Shown here one piece after another: positions 12,177 through 22,089 of a stretch of DNA of 64,000 nt. Source of the DNA: Aphrophora alni (lineage: Eukaryota > Arthropoda > Insecta > Hemiptera > Aphrophoridae). The notes under the pieces were generated by a model that saw nothing but the letters and a program-made list of their open reading frames with translations, ran no database searches and was not told the origin of the DNA. Every line of letters starts with the position of its first letter. Within the stretch, counting starts at the first letter, position 1. The position numbers and the translations under genes are program-made. Where the stretch lies: NCBI GenBank assembly GCA_963513935.1, contig OY740772.1:13548098-13612097 (forward strand), in the 5' to 3' direction.

Positions 12177-12276
12177 TTAGGCCTATGTGCAGTTCTATTG
12201 TTATTGATGACGGCTGCATGAGTCCCACAATTTGGATGAAACATCAATCTGTCAACAGCATCTTCTTCTGGCATGT
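12177..12276 (-). CDS. NEURL4: NEURL4 exon 9 (linker end and start of NHR3)
   Basis: Residue 395 (Asp, split with exon 8) to 427 plus 2 nt. Reads DMPEEDAVDRLMFHPNCG, then INNNRTAHRP. The FHPxxG entry strand starts NHR3. The acceptor is TTCAG and the donor CCTAA|GTAAGT. The phase change from exon 7 is explained only by including exon 8. Confidence 0.85.
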
Positions 12277-12594
12277 CTGAACATAACCGTAAAACCAAAT
12301 TATATCGTAATATACAAAATATTAAACCACAAAGACAAATGTATAACTATATCTTATTAAACAAAATACTCAGTTTATACACTGATATGAAAGGATGACT
12401 ATTTTGCAAATCTCCTTGGGCAAAGAACCCAAATCAAAAACTAAACACTCAAAAATATCCGCTCAATTGTATTAAAAAAAGAATCTACCTAAAAAATTTA
12501 CTCATTACAATAGAATCATATTATGTCACCACTAACCCTTTAAACAAATTGAAATAGCATAAATCTCAAACTAATTGAATCTACCTCAACAAAA

Positions 12595-13250
12595 AAGACC
12601 CAATGGAGGAATGGCTTGTGGTTTATACAGATGGATCATGAGACAGCAAGGGAAGGTGTGGAGCAAGCGTACACATTATATTTCAGTATGACGCTGCAAA
12701 ACAAACATTGATGCTCAAATAAGAGCACTATCCTTAGCCGTAGAAGTATAGTAAATTAGTAAATCGCAAATACAGACAACAAAAAATAGTTATCCAGAAG
12801 CCACCATCTCACAAATAACCTCGACTAGAAATAAAGAAGTCAAAAAACACACCTTATAATAAAGAGCTTACTGGAGTGAGACAATTAAACAAAGAAATTA
12901 GCATTCAGTGGATACCATCCAACATAGGAATCAATGCAAATGTGCTCGCCGACTGACTGGCTAGACAGGATACTTACTCTACAACACCAACATGGAAAAC
13001 CTCCATTGATATCCACACACAGCTCCATCTGATTTAAAAACATCAGTTCAGCTTTTGATTGAACACATGACATGACTCCATGTGGCTCATTTCAGCAGGA
13101 TCGGTGTTCTGTAATCAAGTGCCTGTACATTGTGCCAGCAGCCCGGTGAATAAGGACTATCTTCTTCAATGCAGAAAACTGGACCCAAAGAACAGAAACT
13201 TGAGTCAATTGAATTGGGTTGCTAGAAAGTAAATGGACTGGAATCCATAA
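12595..13250 (+). mobile_element. LINE fragment with RNase H domain (decayed)
   Basis: In broken plus-strand frames: WLVVYTDGS near 12617 (the RNase H TDGS motif), ISIQWIPSNIGINAN near 12900 and LADxLARQ (the QWxPSHxGIxGNexAD block). Near 13100 come IGVL and NKDYLLQCRKLD, the Cys/His tail typical of Jockey/I-type elements. Multiple stops. It lies in intron 8 of NEURL4. Confidence 0.68.
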
Positions 13251-13669
13251 CGCTAGATAAAGAGGGGGGAAAAAAGAATGAAATTTGTTTGGTTTGTTAT
13301 AAATGTGTTTGTTTGCTATCTTTGATCTTTATATTAATAGACGTAAATTGCCAAATAGCAAACATTAACCCAAGCTCTTGTATTGGAAAGATTGTTAGGA
13401 TCAGCTTTGTACAATTTCATAAGGTGGATGGAATACGGCCTGGAAATAGAAGAATATGCTTTTGGACAGATGTTTGACATTGAAGAAACCTCAAGGTATA
13501 AAGCAATACATTCAGTAATCGAAGGATAATTAGCAGGAGAATAATCCCATTTTGGTAAACAATGTCTTGTAGAATAAAAATTGAAGTTAGTAAGCAGAGA
13601 AGGAAGAACATTGAAGGTCTTTGTGTTCTGCAAGAACAGTGCTTTTCACTATTTCAGTGGTGTGTAATA

Positions 13670-14362
13670 CAGTAGAGCCCCGATTATCCGAGCCTCGACT
13701 AACCGAGTTCCGGTTTAACCGAGTGTTTGTACACTGTACAGTACCGTAGCAAGCGAGCGGAGTGGGGGTGACCGCTCGGTCATTTTACTCGCTATTTTAC
13801 TGTGCTGCAAAGAAGGGGGCCAGTTCAGTAAAGCAGAAAACTCTGATGAACTTTTTCAAGAAGTAGGCTTAGTTTTAAAATTCAATTTTCATTGGTAAAG
13901 TAACAGTACAAAACAGTTTACAATAATGTAGCTCTTTCTAAGTGTATTTTCATATTCACCATTGACCTTGTTTTAGATTTATAGGATAGAATTTAGATTT
14001 ACAAAAACTGTATTTTTATTTGCTGTTCAGTACAGCATATTACTGTATTTTTTATATTATGAACAGTATATTATTTTTTATATTATTGAAATTTAGTACA
14101 GTGCAGTACTGTGGGTTTCGTAATAAAGTGAACTCAATATTTTAATTCAATTTTACGTCTTTATTTATTACTGTATCAACCCTAAAACATGTTTGTAACG
14201 CCCGTAACACAGAATGGCAACCGAAAACACACACGCTACCATTGATTTCAATGCCAACGGAGGACGCTCTCGTTCGCCGGTCTGTCTGCCCATGTTATCA
14301 GAGTTTCTGGATATCTGAGTGTCCTCTAGTCCACATTAGCTCGGATAATCGGGGCCCTACAG
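13670..14362 (+). mobile_element. Tigger/pogo MITE, 693 bp, retaining the transposase C-terminus
   Basis: Starts CAGTAGAGCCCCGATTATCC and ends ATCGGGGCCCTACAG; TA duplicates at 13668-13669 and 14363-14364. Both ends carry CGGATAATCGGGG-type subterminal sequence. Between them lies a short in-frame tail KQKTLMNFFKK-stop (13834-13866). QxxLxxFF is a PCNA-binding (PIP) box, a feature reported for the pogo transposase C-terminus. Internally deleted. Confidence 0.82.
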
Positions 14363-14369
14363 TAGTATA

Positions 14370-14975
14370 CTCCTTGCTGTGAGAGTTGAACAAATGTATG
14401 TACACAGCAATTATCCTCTGGCTCTGAAGGATTTTATTGGTAACACAGATAAGATACAGGTTGTCCCACTCAATACGATAAGAAAGTATGAAGAATTACA
14501 GCTGGTGTAGTTCTATGGAAAACAACTGTCAGCAGAGTTACTTTAGTACAAGTAAGATGGGTGCCAGGACATAGAAGCATTGAGAGGAATGAGAAGGCTG
14601 ATATTGTTGTTAAACAAGGAGCAATGACTCCTTTTGTGAGAACTGAAGCAATGTGTAGTATCAGCTGTTCAGCAGCTATAAACAAAGACAACCAATGGGC
14701 CAGGAAAAAGCAACATCAAAAATGGTAGCATTCTCCTGGTAGTAAAATGCGCAAGCACCTTATCAGAGGACTGAGATTAGCTCCAGTCCAATCCCTGGTC
14801 AAACTTAGGAGAGAACAACTCAAACAAGTAGTTGACTTCATGGTCATTTTAGCAGACCTAACAAAAGTGGGTTGGTTCACAGAGATCAAAACTCTCGCTT
14901 ATGTAGGGAGGTCTTTGAGCCTGCAAAGCACATCCTCGTAGATGGCGAGTCACTAAGTGTATTATAGTAGAGGAA
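14370..14975 (+). mobile_element. Second RNase H-bearing LINE fragment
   Basis: Plus-strand frames give VRWVPGHRSIERNEKAD near 14560 (RNase H). Then KHLIRGLRLAPVQSLVKLRR and QLKQVVDF near 14750-14850, followed by EPAKHILVDGESLS near 14905-14950, the degraded zinc-knuckle end of I/R1-like elements. It differs from the 12595 fragment. The Tigger MITE sits directly upstream and probably split this or an adjacent LINE. Confidence 0.68.
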
Positions 14976-15639
14976 GAGACTCTGAATACTTGCAGTCAAA
15001 ATATTAAAAAGTCAAAATCATGCTGGCAGGGAGGGGGGTTGGCAACAAAATTCTCAAAACAGTTAAAGGTATGAGAATCAGTTGGCCTTTTTTTATCTTC
15101 CAAAACTACACATTAGAACTTTTCTTTCCATTTATATTTTGAGTGTTATAATGCATTCTAAGTTTCCCACAGAAAGAGACCAGAGTAAGACACATAGGTA
15201 GAACACGAGGAAAACATACAACTAAAACATTCCAAACACAGACTTGCTCAAACTGCTGACTCACCAACAATTTCAGGTGCTATCCTCGATAACGGCCTCA
15301 CATAAAAAAATTAAATAATAAAAGAGGAAATGTCTTTTAAATATTTTAAGAAAAAAAAATTTATTCCGAGGAGGAATTCATGAGACAGCCATCAATGGAA
15401 TAATATAATATTTTGTTTCTTTATCCAGTATAAATATTTTGCTATTAATGTATTTTTATATTGGACAAGGCTTATACAATGTACATTGTCTTCTATCTGA
15501 TGATTAATAAATAAATGTCCTGAAAGGAAGGTCAGAATAGCCTCGAGTGCTACAAAGATGGTTCAATGATTGAGAGCAAAGAACAACGGAGACAGGTTTA
15601 TGTACCCAGTACGGAGCTGAAAAGAACTACTTTTCAGTC

Positions 15640-15775
15640 TTTCATTTTTTCCCTTTGTTGTTTAAAGGCAAAAAACTTCTCAGCTATCCATCGCCCTAAA
15701 AATAAAATAAAATTTAAAAAATTTAAAAAAATACTTCTTTCATATCGAAATTAATTACAAGGCTCATTGGATATT
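15640..15775 (+). repeat. ~250-bp interspersed repeat (partial) followed by a PLE terminal-repeat end
   Basis: 15640-15720 matches the start of the 250-bp family (TTGTTTAAAGGCAAAAAAC). About 15731-15775 matches the last bases of the PLE terminal repeat (CTTCTTTCATAT, then AATTACAAGGCTCATTGGAT), also seen at about 22005 and 27140. Confidence 0.5.
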
Positions 15776-15898
15776 GTATAGAATACCATATTAAAAAAAA
15801 AAAAAAAAAGAATGAAAGTAAAATGGACATGAGGAAGTTATATTAATTTCATTGATAACTATATTTTATGTTATGAATCTTGTACCATTGTACCATAC

Positions 15899-15983
15899 CA
15901 TTTAAAGTATGCTCTCTGAGTGATGTATTTCTTCTAGTGATGAGGTTTTGTTCTTCCCGTTCGTCTCTATCAACAATAGTTAC
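15899..15983 (-). CDS. NEURL4: NEURL4 exon 8 (linker between NHR2 and NHR3)
   Basis: An 85-nt exon, residues 367-394 plus 1 nt: VTIVDRDEREEQN, then a basic/polar linker ending EHTLN. VTIV completes the last strand of NHR2 (compare VTIV at the end of NHR1). The acceptor is TTCTTAG and the donor AATG|GTATGG. It is the only piece found that restores phase between exon 7 (phase 0) and exon 9 (needs 1 nt). Confidence 0.78.
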
Positions 15984-16129
15984 CTAAGAAAAAGCACAAA
16001 CTTTTAAACTTTACTAATTTATTTTAAGCCTACAAGAACATTACAAAATGAATTAGTATAATAACATTTAACTCATCTACCAATATGGCAAATCTGAAAT
16101 AACTATTGACTACCCAATTCTTTAATATA

Positions 16130-16400
16130 TTTGTTTATTTCCTTTATTGTTTAAACGTGAATAACAGCTCGGTCATCATCACCTTTAAGATACAAAAGAG
16201 CATAAAATAAACATCCTAAGCTCTTGAATACTCTAATAACATCAGGGTTGGAAAAGAACCAGAGTTGTTCAGAGAAACTTGAAAGGGACCTAACCCAAAA
16301 CATGAAAAAAGGTGTCGATCCAGCTAGAGCGTCCTTAGGATTTCCATGCCTCTACTCACTAAGTGAGAGTGAGCCCCCTAAGGGCAATATTTGTTTTTGA
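16130..16400 (+). repeat. ~250-bp interspersed repeat, intron 7 copy
   Basis: Order of landmarks: TGTTTAAACG, CAGCTCGGTCATCATCAC, CTAACCCAAAACATG, ATCCAGCTAGAG, CCTTAGGATT, CTCACTAAGTGAGAGTGAGCC. Same family as 2440 and 32725. Confidence 0.6.
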
Positions 16401-17129
16401 AATTGTAAAAAATGTTTTAAATGGATATGAAAAAAAAAGAAGAAAAAAGAAAAAGGAAATCCATTAGCAGGATCATGAGTTTACATACAGCTAATTTATT
16501 GTAGAAAAGGTTTGTACTGTTTTTAATTTTTATAATACTATAATTACAGTCCCTAATATCTAGGTCTGCACTAGGTCCTAGAAAATGATTTTAGTTGTGT
16601 AATTGCAGATTATTGTTGGAGAGCTTTAATATTGTCTGTTTGGGCATATATATGTACCCAAAGGCAGTATTGATTTTTCTTCAAAAACTAGATACACTGC
16701 TTCATGCTCTATATTTGAAAAAAGATATGTTTATAGTAATAATAAGAAGATTATTAATATTAGTGTTATGGAAAATTCTCTTATTGTTTCACATTTAAGA
16801 GATTTGTTAGCGGTGAACAATTTGTTTTGGTTGGTGAACTCACCCACTAGAGTGTTTGGATCCTCTGTAACAGCCATTAAACTATGAAATTTATAAAAGT
16901 ACAAACAACAGATTTTTTAAAAACTTTACATAAATTATAAATGGATCTAAAAGAAAGTTATTCAAGGTGCAAAATCTTCCAACTTTAACAAAGAGATTCA
17001 TAAATCTGTTATTTAATAAGGCTGTCAGTAAAAATCCATTTTGTCCATCACAGTAACCTTTAATTATTACAAAGGCCTTTAATATCAATGGGGAAACACA
17101 TTTGAAAATTTTTTAAATAATAAAAATTA
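16401..17129. other. Intron 7 sequence; nothing recognised
   Basis: AT-rich, with chance open frames at 16595-16798 (+) and 16891-17088 (-). No domain features. Confidence 0.4.
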
Positions 17130-17990
17130 AAATAATTTTCTACAGTTTGTAGCATTGGCCCGGTAAATGGAGCAGATATTATCAAGGCAATACAGAGACA
17201 GAGTTTTAAATCAAAGAAAACATTCGATTTAGAAGGTATGTACAGTCCACCTCTTAAAAAATATTCTCAAGAACTTAATGAGCCACTTGTCATTATTGTC
17301 AATTTTACCTTGTAGGGAGGAGATTACCAAACCAGTTAAACAAAAAATATATATAATTTAATGTTACAACAGTCGGTACATGATGGAATTCCATGATAAT
17401 GAGATGATTATTTAATTCCACAAAACCGCTTTAATTGCGACATATGTTTCGCCGTTAGGCATTTTCAAGCAACTTGTTAATATGTCGAAACATATGTCGC
17501 AATTAAAGCTGTTTTGTGGAATTAAATAATCATCTCATTATTTACATTAAAAAATATATAACTTTTTTTCAAAAAGGAGGCAATAAGAATGTTGGTAATT
17601 GTAGTCCTCTAGCTTTGTTACCACCTTTCTGTTTACACTTAGGATAATAAGTTATTTAAAAATATGTAAAATGATATCCAATAACTAATTTGGCTACCAA
17701 AAAGAAAAGTCAACCATAGACGTAATAATCGATTTCAGTGACTTTAGAGTTAAGGACTTTGATAAGCAAAAAAGATGGGTAATCTATTTCTAGACCTCTC
17801 CAAGGCCTTCGACTACATTGATTATGGCCTACTGCTGAGTAAATTACACAATTATGGTGTTCGCCTTCCATTACAATGGCTGAATTCATTTCTCTCAAAT
17901 AGTACACAGTCTGCTCAAGTTGTAGACTGTCAGGCAGAGTCAAAGATGAGCTGTGGGGTCCTTCTGGGATCAATTCTAGGACCGCACGAT
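17130..17990 (+). mobile_element. Jockey/CR1-like LINE reverse transcriptase remnant
   Basis: Pieces in order on the plus strand: IGPVNGADIIKAI and SQELNEPLVIIVNFTL near 17155-17315 (the region before RT motif 1), KGGNKNVGNCSPLALLP near 17575-17625 (KKGdxxxxxNYRPISLL), and LFLDLSKAFDYIDYGLL near 17780-17830 (the RT palm motif F.DLsKAFD). Then LHNYGVRLPLQWLNSFLSN and CGVLLGSILGP (GVPQGSxLGP). Sequence breaks off right after GSILGP. A foldback element is inserted in it. Confidence 0.8.
17398..17539. repeat. Foldback element with hammerhead-like core (54-bp arms)
   Basis: Arms 17398-17451 and 17486-17539 are reverse complements with one noted mismatch, around a 34-bp centre containing CCGTTAGGCATTTTC. 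On the minus strand, about 17474 to 17433, it reads AGTTGC, TTGAAAA, T, GCC-loop-GGC, GAAA, CATATG, TC, GCAATT. The outer hexamers can pair (one G-U), so it has the layout of a minimal type I hammerhead. It is inserted in the LINE remnant. Confidence 0.6.
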
Positions 17991-18032
17991 TCTTTTGTAA
18001 AGAATAATTACAAAATAAATTCAAGAACTAAC

Positions 18033-18173
18033 CTTGACAGTCATGCCATATAGATCCACAACTCCCCACACAACTCCTGGCACTCTCGTAGCAGCCACAC
18101 CTTGATCTAAACCATTTATAAAGTAATGTAAACTACTATTGGATTTTCTCATCATACCAATTCTATCTCCAAC
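18033..18173 (-). CDS. NEURL4: NEURL4 exon 7 (C-terminal half of NHR2)
   Basis: Residues 320-366: [12 protein letters not shown], then [14 protein letters not shown] and [14 protein letters not shown]. The donor is AAG|GTTAGT, a T-bearing variant of GTRAGT. The donor is only about 40 bp from the end of the antisense LINE remnant. Confidence 0.92.
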
Positions 18174-18559
18174 CTAAAATCAAAACATACATTAGTTGTA
18201 AATTAACTCTACTAAATCAGCATACATAATACAGTACAGGATAAATTTTGTTTAATGTATTCTCATCAAAGAAAGTTACACGAATTAGAAACATCGTTGT
18301 TAATTTCGTTCATATCAACAGCAAAATCATGTTTTTTGAGATTATCAACTACGTGGATCTAAAGTAATAATTGAAATTTATGCAGGTATTTCATCAAAAC
18401 ATTATAGACTGCAGTTTTTGAAAGTCCTAAATCATATTTTACAAATGGATTTCTTAGGACTACAAATGAAATTGTTTATCTTCAACTTATTCGTCGCTAA
18501 TAAATAGCCTATCAGAATGTTTCCTGCCTTCTTAAACAGTTTATCATAAAGATAAATGT

Positions 18560-19880
18560 TAGTCTTATTCAAATTATATTTATTTATTTATCGTATGTGA
18601 CAATAAAATTGCATTCAACAACCTAATAGGCTTCATTAAAATATAAGTGCAACAGAACACTCAATTAAAATGATAACTTATTAACAATTAAAAACAATAA
18701 ATTTTTATAATAAATAAGTATTTAAAATAAATGAATGAATTATATATAACTAATTAAATAAAGTAACACTAAATCAATATTAAAGAATAAATACATAAAT
18801 AAAACCGTTTAGGACTATGCCAAATAGTTCTCTGTTAATAATTTGCGTATATTAAAAATCACAAGTTTAAAACTACAGCATGTGTGTGTTTAAAGATGGA
18901 GTCAACTCGTTTGTCCATCTGTAAATTAGGTTTTTAATGTTATTTAGTTGTATTAGTTGATAATTTTTAAGGAAATGAGATATAAAAAAAGGACACTGGA
19001 CTATGAATAAAAAACAATGTAAAAACATGTCACGATCCTATTTCTATTTATAAAATTAAACCTAATTTTATGTTCAGCCATTTTAAAGATTTTTTTATAC
19101 ATTCCATACTTTATAAATGCTCTGTATAAATATTATTTATTGTCCAATAAAACATATAATACAAACTTAAGCTCAGGATAATGAACAATACACTTTTTTA
19201 AATAGTGAAATACTACTACAAGTAAAGTGAAGCTCCTACCACAAAGTAAGAAGACTCTGACAACAAAAGCCTTGCAAAATCTATGAAAATTTTGAGTAGT
19301 TTTCAAACATTTAGGAATTTTATTATACCAGCTTGAGATGGTAGCTTCCTACATTTGCTCAGCCTGTGTTGGCCTAATGGCACAAAAAACTGAATCAATT
19401 AACATAATTCAGAATGGTATGACACTTGAATTTTGTATATAATATTAGTTTAGAATGTAATAAGGCACATAGCCTATTATTAGTTTAGATTTTGTATGGA
19501 TAGGAGACACAGGCTTACCTTGGAAATTTGAAAATGGCTTATCTTGAAAAGAATCTTCTTTTTATACTCTCTACTGGTTAAGAAAGTGAACAGTGTTTAC
19601 GAAATATTTCAGAACTTTAGTGGTTTATTGTGTTTTCCTATTTGTATAATATATTAGATATAAATGCAAAGACATGTTAATATACCTAACCCCTGAAACA
19701 CAATCCTACAATGATCTACATTACTTATCCAGCAATAAGACGTGCAGCCTTTTTTTGTAATATAAAAAACCTTTTCACTTGTTGAACCGATGACTCACCA
19801 CATACAATGATTCTATAGTTCATGTATAAATAAAAAAGCTGTGGAAATGCTGCAATACCTCCTGAGATTTCCTAGTATTA
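18560..19880 (-). mobile_element. CR1/Jockey-like LINE 3' remnant
   Basis: Minus-strand frames from about 19830 downward read ESLYVVSH/IIVCGESSVQQVK, then FFILQKKAARLIAG and GLGILTCLCIYI. This is the xxLQKkAiRxI.g...FxxLxILTLxxLYI block near the end of CR1/Jockey reverse transcriptases. The rest (to about 18560) is AT-rich and is probably the 3' UTR. Stops throughout. It lies in intron 6, sense to NEURL4. Confidence 0.6.
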
Positions 19881-19911
19881 AAATTGCAACATTTCACAAT
19901 TGAATATTTAA

Positions 19912-21138
19912 CCCCTTAAGTGTTTATGTCGGTTTAAGCCGACGCTACAAATATCGATAAAAAGTGCCGCTGTCGGCTAAAGCCGACGCTCTTAACTTGC
20001 CCTATTCTATTTCGTTCTCTGTCGTAATATTACGTTGTAGTTGCTAGTATAGTTCATCGAAACATTGCTTAATGAACTAAGTAAAAGCACCATCAATATC
20101 AAAGTATTTTTTTTTGTCTTGTTTTGTGAAACTTCAAACCTTAAATACTAAAATATACTCACACTACATAATAATCACAGATTGAAACACAAGTTGTGTA
20201 ACGTGCTGGACTTTTCTTTCTAAAGTCGTCATCTTTGTTAAGGTATTTGAATGATAGTTTAATTATTTATTATATTACCATGAGAACCATGTGCCCTTCA
20301 CTTTCAAATTTTGTATAGCAAATTTCAGTGAGTTTATAATTAATCTGACATATTTTTATGTGGCTATGATGAATTTCAAAATATAAACATATTAAACCAT
20401 AGTATGACTTTGTTTCAGTGTATACGTTAAAAGCCAAACGCGATTTCAAAACAAACTAGTTTGACCCTTACCAGAATAAGATTGCGTATGCGCAATACAA
20501 CTTTAGGTAATTATGTTACTTTATTGTTAAATAGGAATATTATGATGCGAAGGAATGCTTGTTTTTTTAAATGAAATAAATATAAAACAATTTAACCTTA
20601 TCTAACTTGTCTTTTTGTCAAAGACAGGTTAGGTTAGATAAGGATCTATTATTATTTATATGAAACGCAGAAGACAAACTGGTTCGGCCTAAGCAAATTT
20701 AATTTGTCCTAAAATTAGAGTTTGGCCAGTAACATATATATTCAACAATATATCAAATATAGGATCGCTGTGGAGAAAAGACAAACTAGTAGCCTTGCTA
20801 TTTTAAGTAATAGAAAAGGGGTTATAAAAGATAATCTAAAATTGATTCTATATTAACCATTACCACTATCATTATTATGGCACTGAACATTCCCTCAGAT
20901 CTCATTTTTTGTATGATTATAGCTGTAATAGAGCTAATACTTGAAAAATTTAAATTTATTATTTATACAATATATTTTCTTCCTAATTTTAATTTAGTTA
21001 CAAAATAAAAGAACAATAAGTATGAAACTACTTCAATATAACCAAATATCGTAAACTATCGAAAATTAGCATTAAAATATCATTGCAAATTGTTCATTGT
21101 CGGCTGTTGGCTGACACCCGACATGAGAGTTGTAAGGA
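19912..21138. mobile_element. piggyBac-like non-autonomous element (MITE), 1.23 kb
   Basis: Flanked by TTAA at 19908-19911 and 21139-21142. Left end CCCCTTAAGTGTTTATGTCGG; right end, reverse complemented, TCCTTACAACTCTCATGTCGG. The TTAA target plus C-rich inverted termini is the piggyBac signature. Subterminal AAGCCGACGCT occurs twice near the left end. No transposase coding was found inside. A short hairpin (CCTTATCTAAC pairing with GTTAGATAAGG) is at about 20597-20643. Confidence 0.72.
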
Positions 21139-21182
21139 TTAAAATATTAAGTATAAAGTAAGTTGTATTATAATATACTGAC

Positions 21183-21383
21183 CCTAAGTTCATCTAAATT
21201 AAATTCTCCGTACTCTCTGCGTGTTCCTTTCCCATTGGTTAATATTCCACAGCCAGACATCATCGTAGTACCTGACCTCATGTTAGTCATTGTAGCCGGG
21301 AAGTCTAGAGCATTTGGACTGTGAGTAGTCACTCCAACTTCAATACTCCCAGACCATTTCTCAACAAGTCTATCTATTCTAAT
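21183..21383 (-). CDS. NEURL4: NEURL4 exon 6 (middle of NHR2)
   Basis: Residues 253-319: [21 protein letters not shown], then [19 protein letters not shown] and [12 protein letters not shown]. This joins the FE ending of exon 5 to make LFEIRID. The acceptor is TTATAG and the donor AGG|GTCAGT. Confidence 0.93.
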
Positions 21384-21692
21384 CTATAAACAGCAATTTA
21401 CATTCTAGTGATTAAAAGCTTGATAAAACATGTTAGCATAAATCTTAATATTAACAGATATAAAGCATTTGAAAAGATGTCTTAAGACTATCTCATGACA
21501 CCTATCATGATATGTTAAACATAAATACATTATATTCAAATTATAAAATCAAATACATAAATCTACACTACACTAACAGTTTACATGCATATATAAATTT
21601 TTAAATTCTAAAATATTTATATTCATTATGATAATATGAAAGAAGTAATTCTTAAAATGACAAATAAAACATTAACACAATTTAACATATTA

Positions 21693-21753
21693 GTTTATAT
21701 CCCTCTGAGGATGGTAGCTATATTACCGAAATGTACTTAAGGGTTTATTAAAC
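21693..21753 (+). ncRNA. Hammerhead-like ribozyme motif, PLE terminal repeat copy 1
   Basis: Stem I is GTTTA (21693-21697) plus CCCT (21701-21704), pairing with AGGG (21740-21743) and TAAAC (21749-21753). Then core CTGAGGA (21705-21711), extra T (21712), stem II GGTA/TACC (21713-21727) and GAAA (21728-21731). A short stem III follows, with the cleavage position after A21739. CUGANGA and GAAA are invariant hammerhead boxes. The extra base before stem II departs from the canonical fold. Activity is untested. Confidence 0.58.
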
Positions 21754-21880
21754 TTTCTAACATTTAGTCGCCCCTCTCAATTTCTAGGTAGGGGGGGAAA
21801 CCGATCTGACCAATGAGAAGGGCGCTACATACACTTGACCCTTTATAAGTGGTCTCACTGTCACATTTAGTTTAATATTA

Positions 21881-21941
21881 GTTTACATCGCTTTGAGGAT
21901 GGTAGCTATATTACCGAAATGTACATAAGGGTTTGTTAAAC
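21881..21941 (+). ncRNA. Hammerhead-like motif, copy 2
   Basis: Same plan as copy 1: GTTTA/TAAAC outer stem I, core TTGAGGA (C3 changed to T), T, GGTA/TACC, GAAA. Stem III is a perfect self-complementary ATGTACAT with cleavage after A21927. The inner stem I has one mismatch. Probably a decayed copy. Confidence 0.5.
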
Positions 21942-22089
21942 TTTCTAACATTAATTGTGTTGGTGTTTTATTTGTGGTTTGGGGATCACTTCTTTCATAT
22001 TGTTATTAATTACAAGTCTCATTGGATGTTTGTATTCATTATGATGTCAAATAATCGTTCAATGAATAAAATAACACATTTTTAATTGA

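Larger units (their letters stand above)
21690..22030 (+). mobile_element. Penelope-like element terminal repeats in tandem (no ORF)
   Basis: Two head-to-tail copies of one repeat: a partial one from 21690 to about 21775, then a fuller one (CGCCCCTCTCAATTTCTAGG onward) to about 22030, ending ACAAGTCTCATTGGAT. The same repeat follows a GIY-YIG endonuclease remnant at 26880-27165, which links it to PLEs. Tandem terminal repeats without coding sequence are a known PLE insertion outcome. Each copy holds a hammerhead-like motif. Confidence 0.62.

Noticed and set aside
13289..13633. Open frames of 62-99 codons on both strands
   Set aside because: No family features; they lie between a LINE RNase H remnant and a Tigger MITE and are probably decayed TE sequence.
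17775..18053. Possible coding exon in sense with SLC35B1 direction
   Set aside because: F.DLSKAFD and GSILGP identify it as LINE reverse transcriptase; the 3' part of the frame runs into antisense NEURL4 exon 7.
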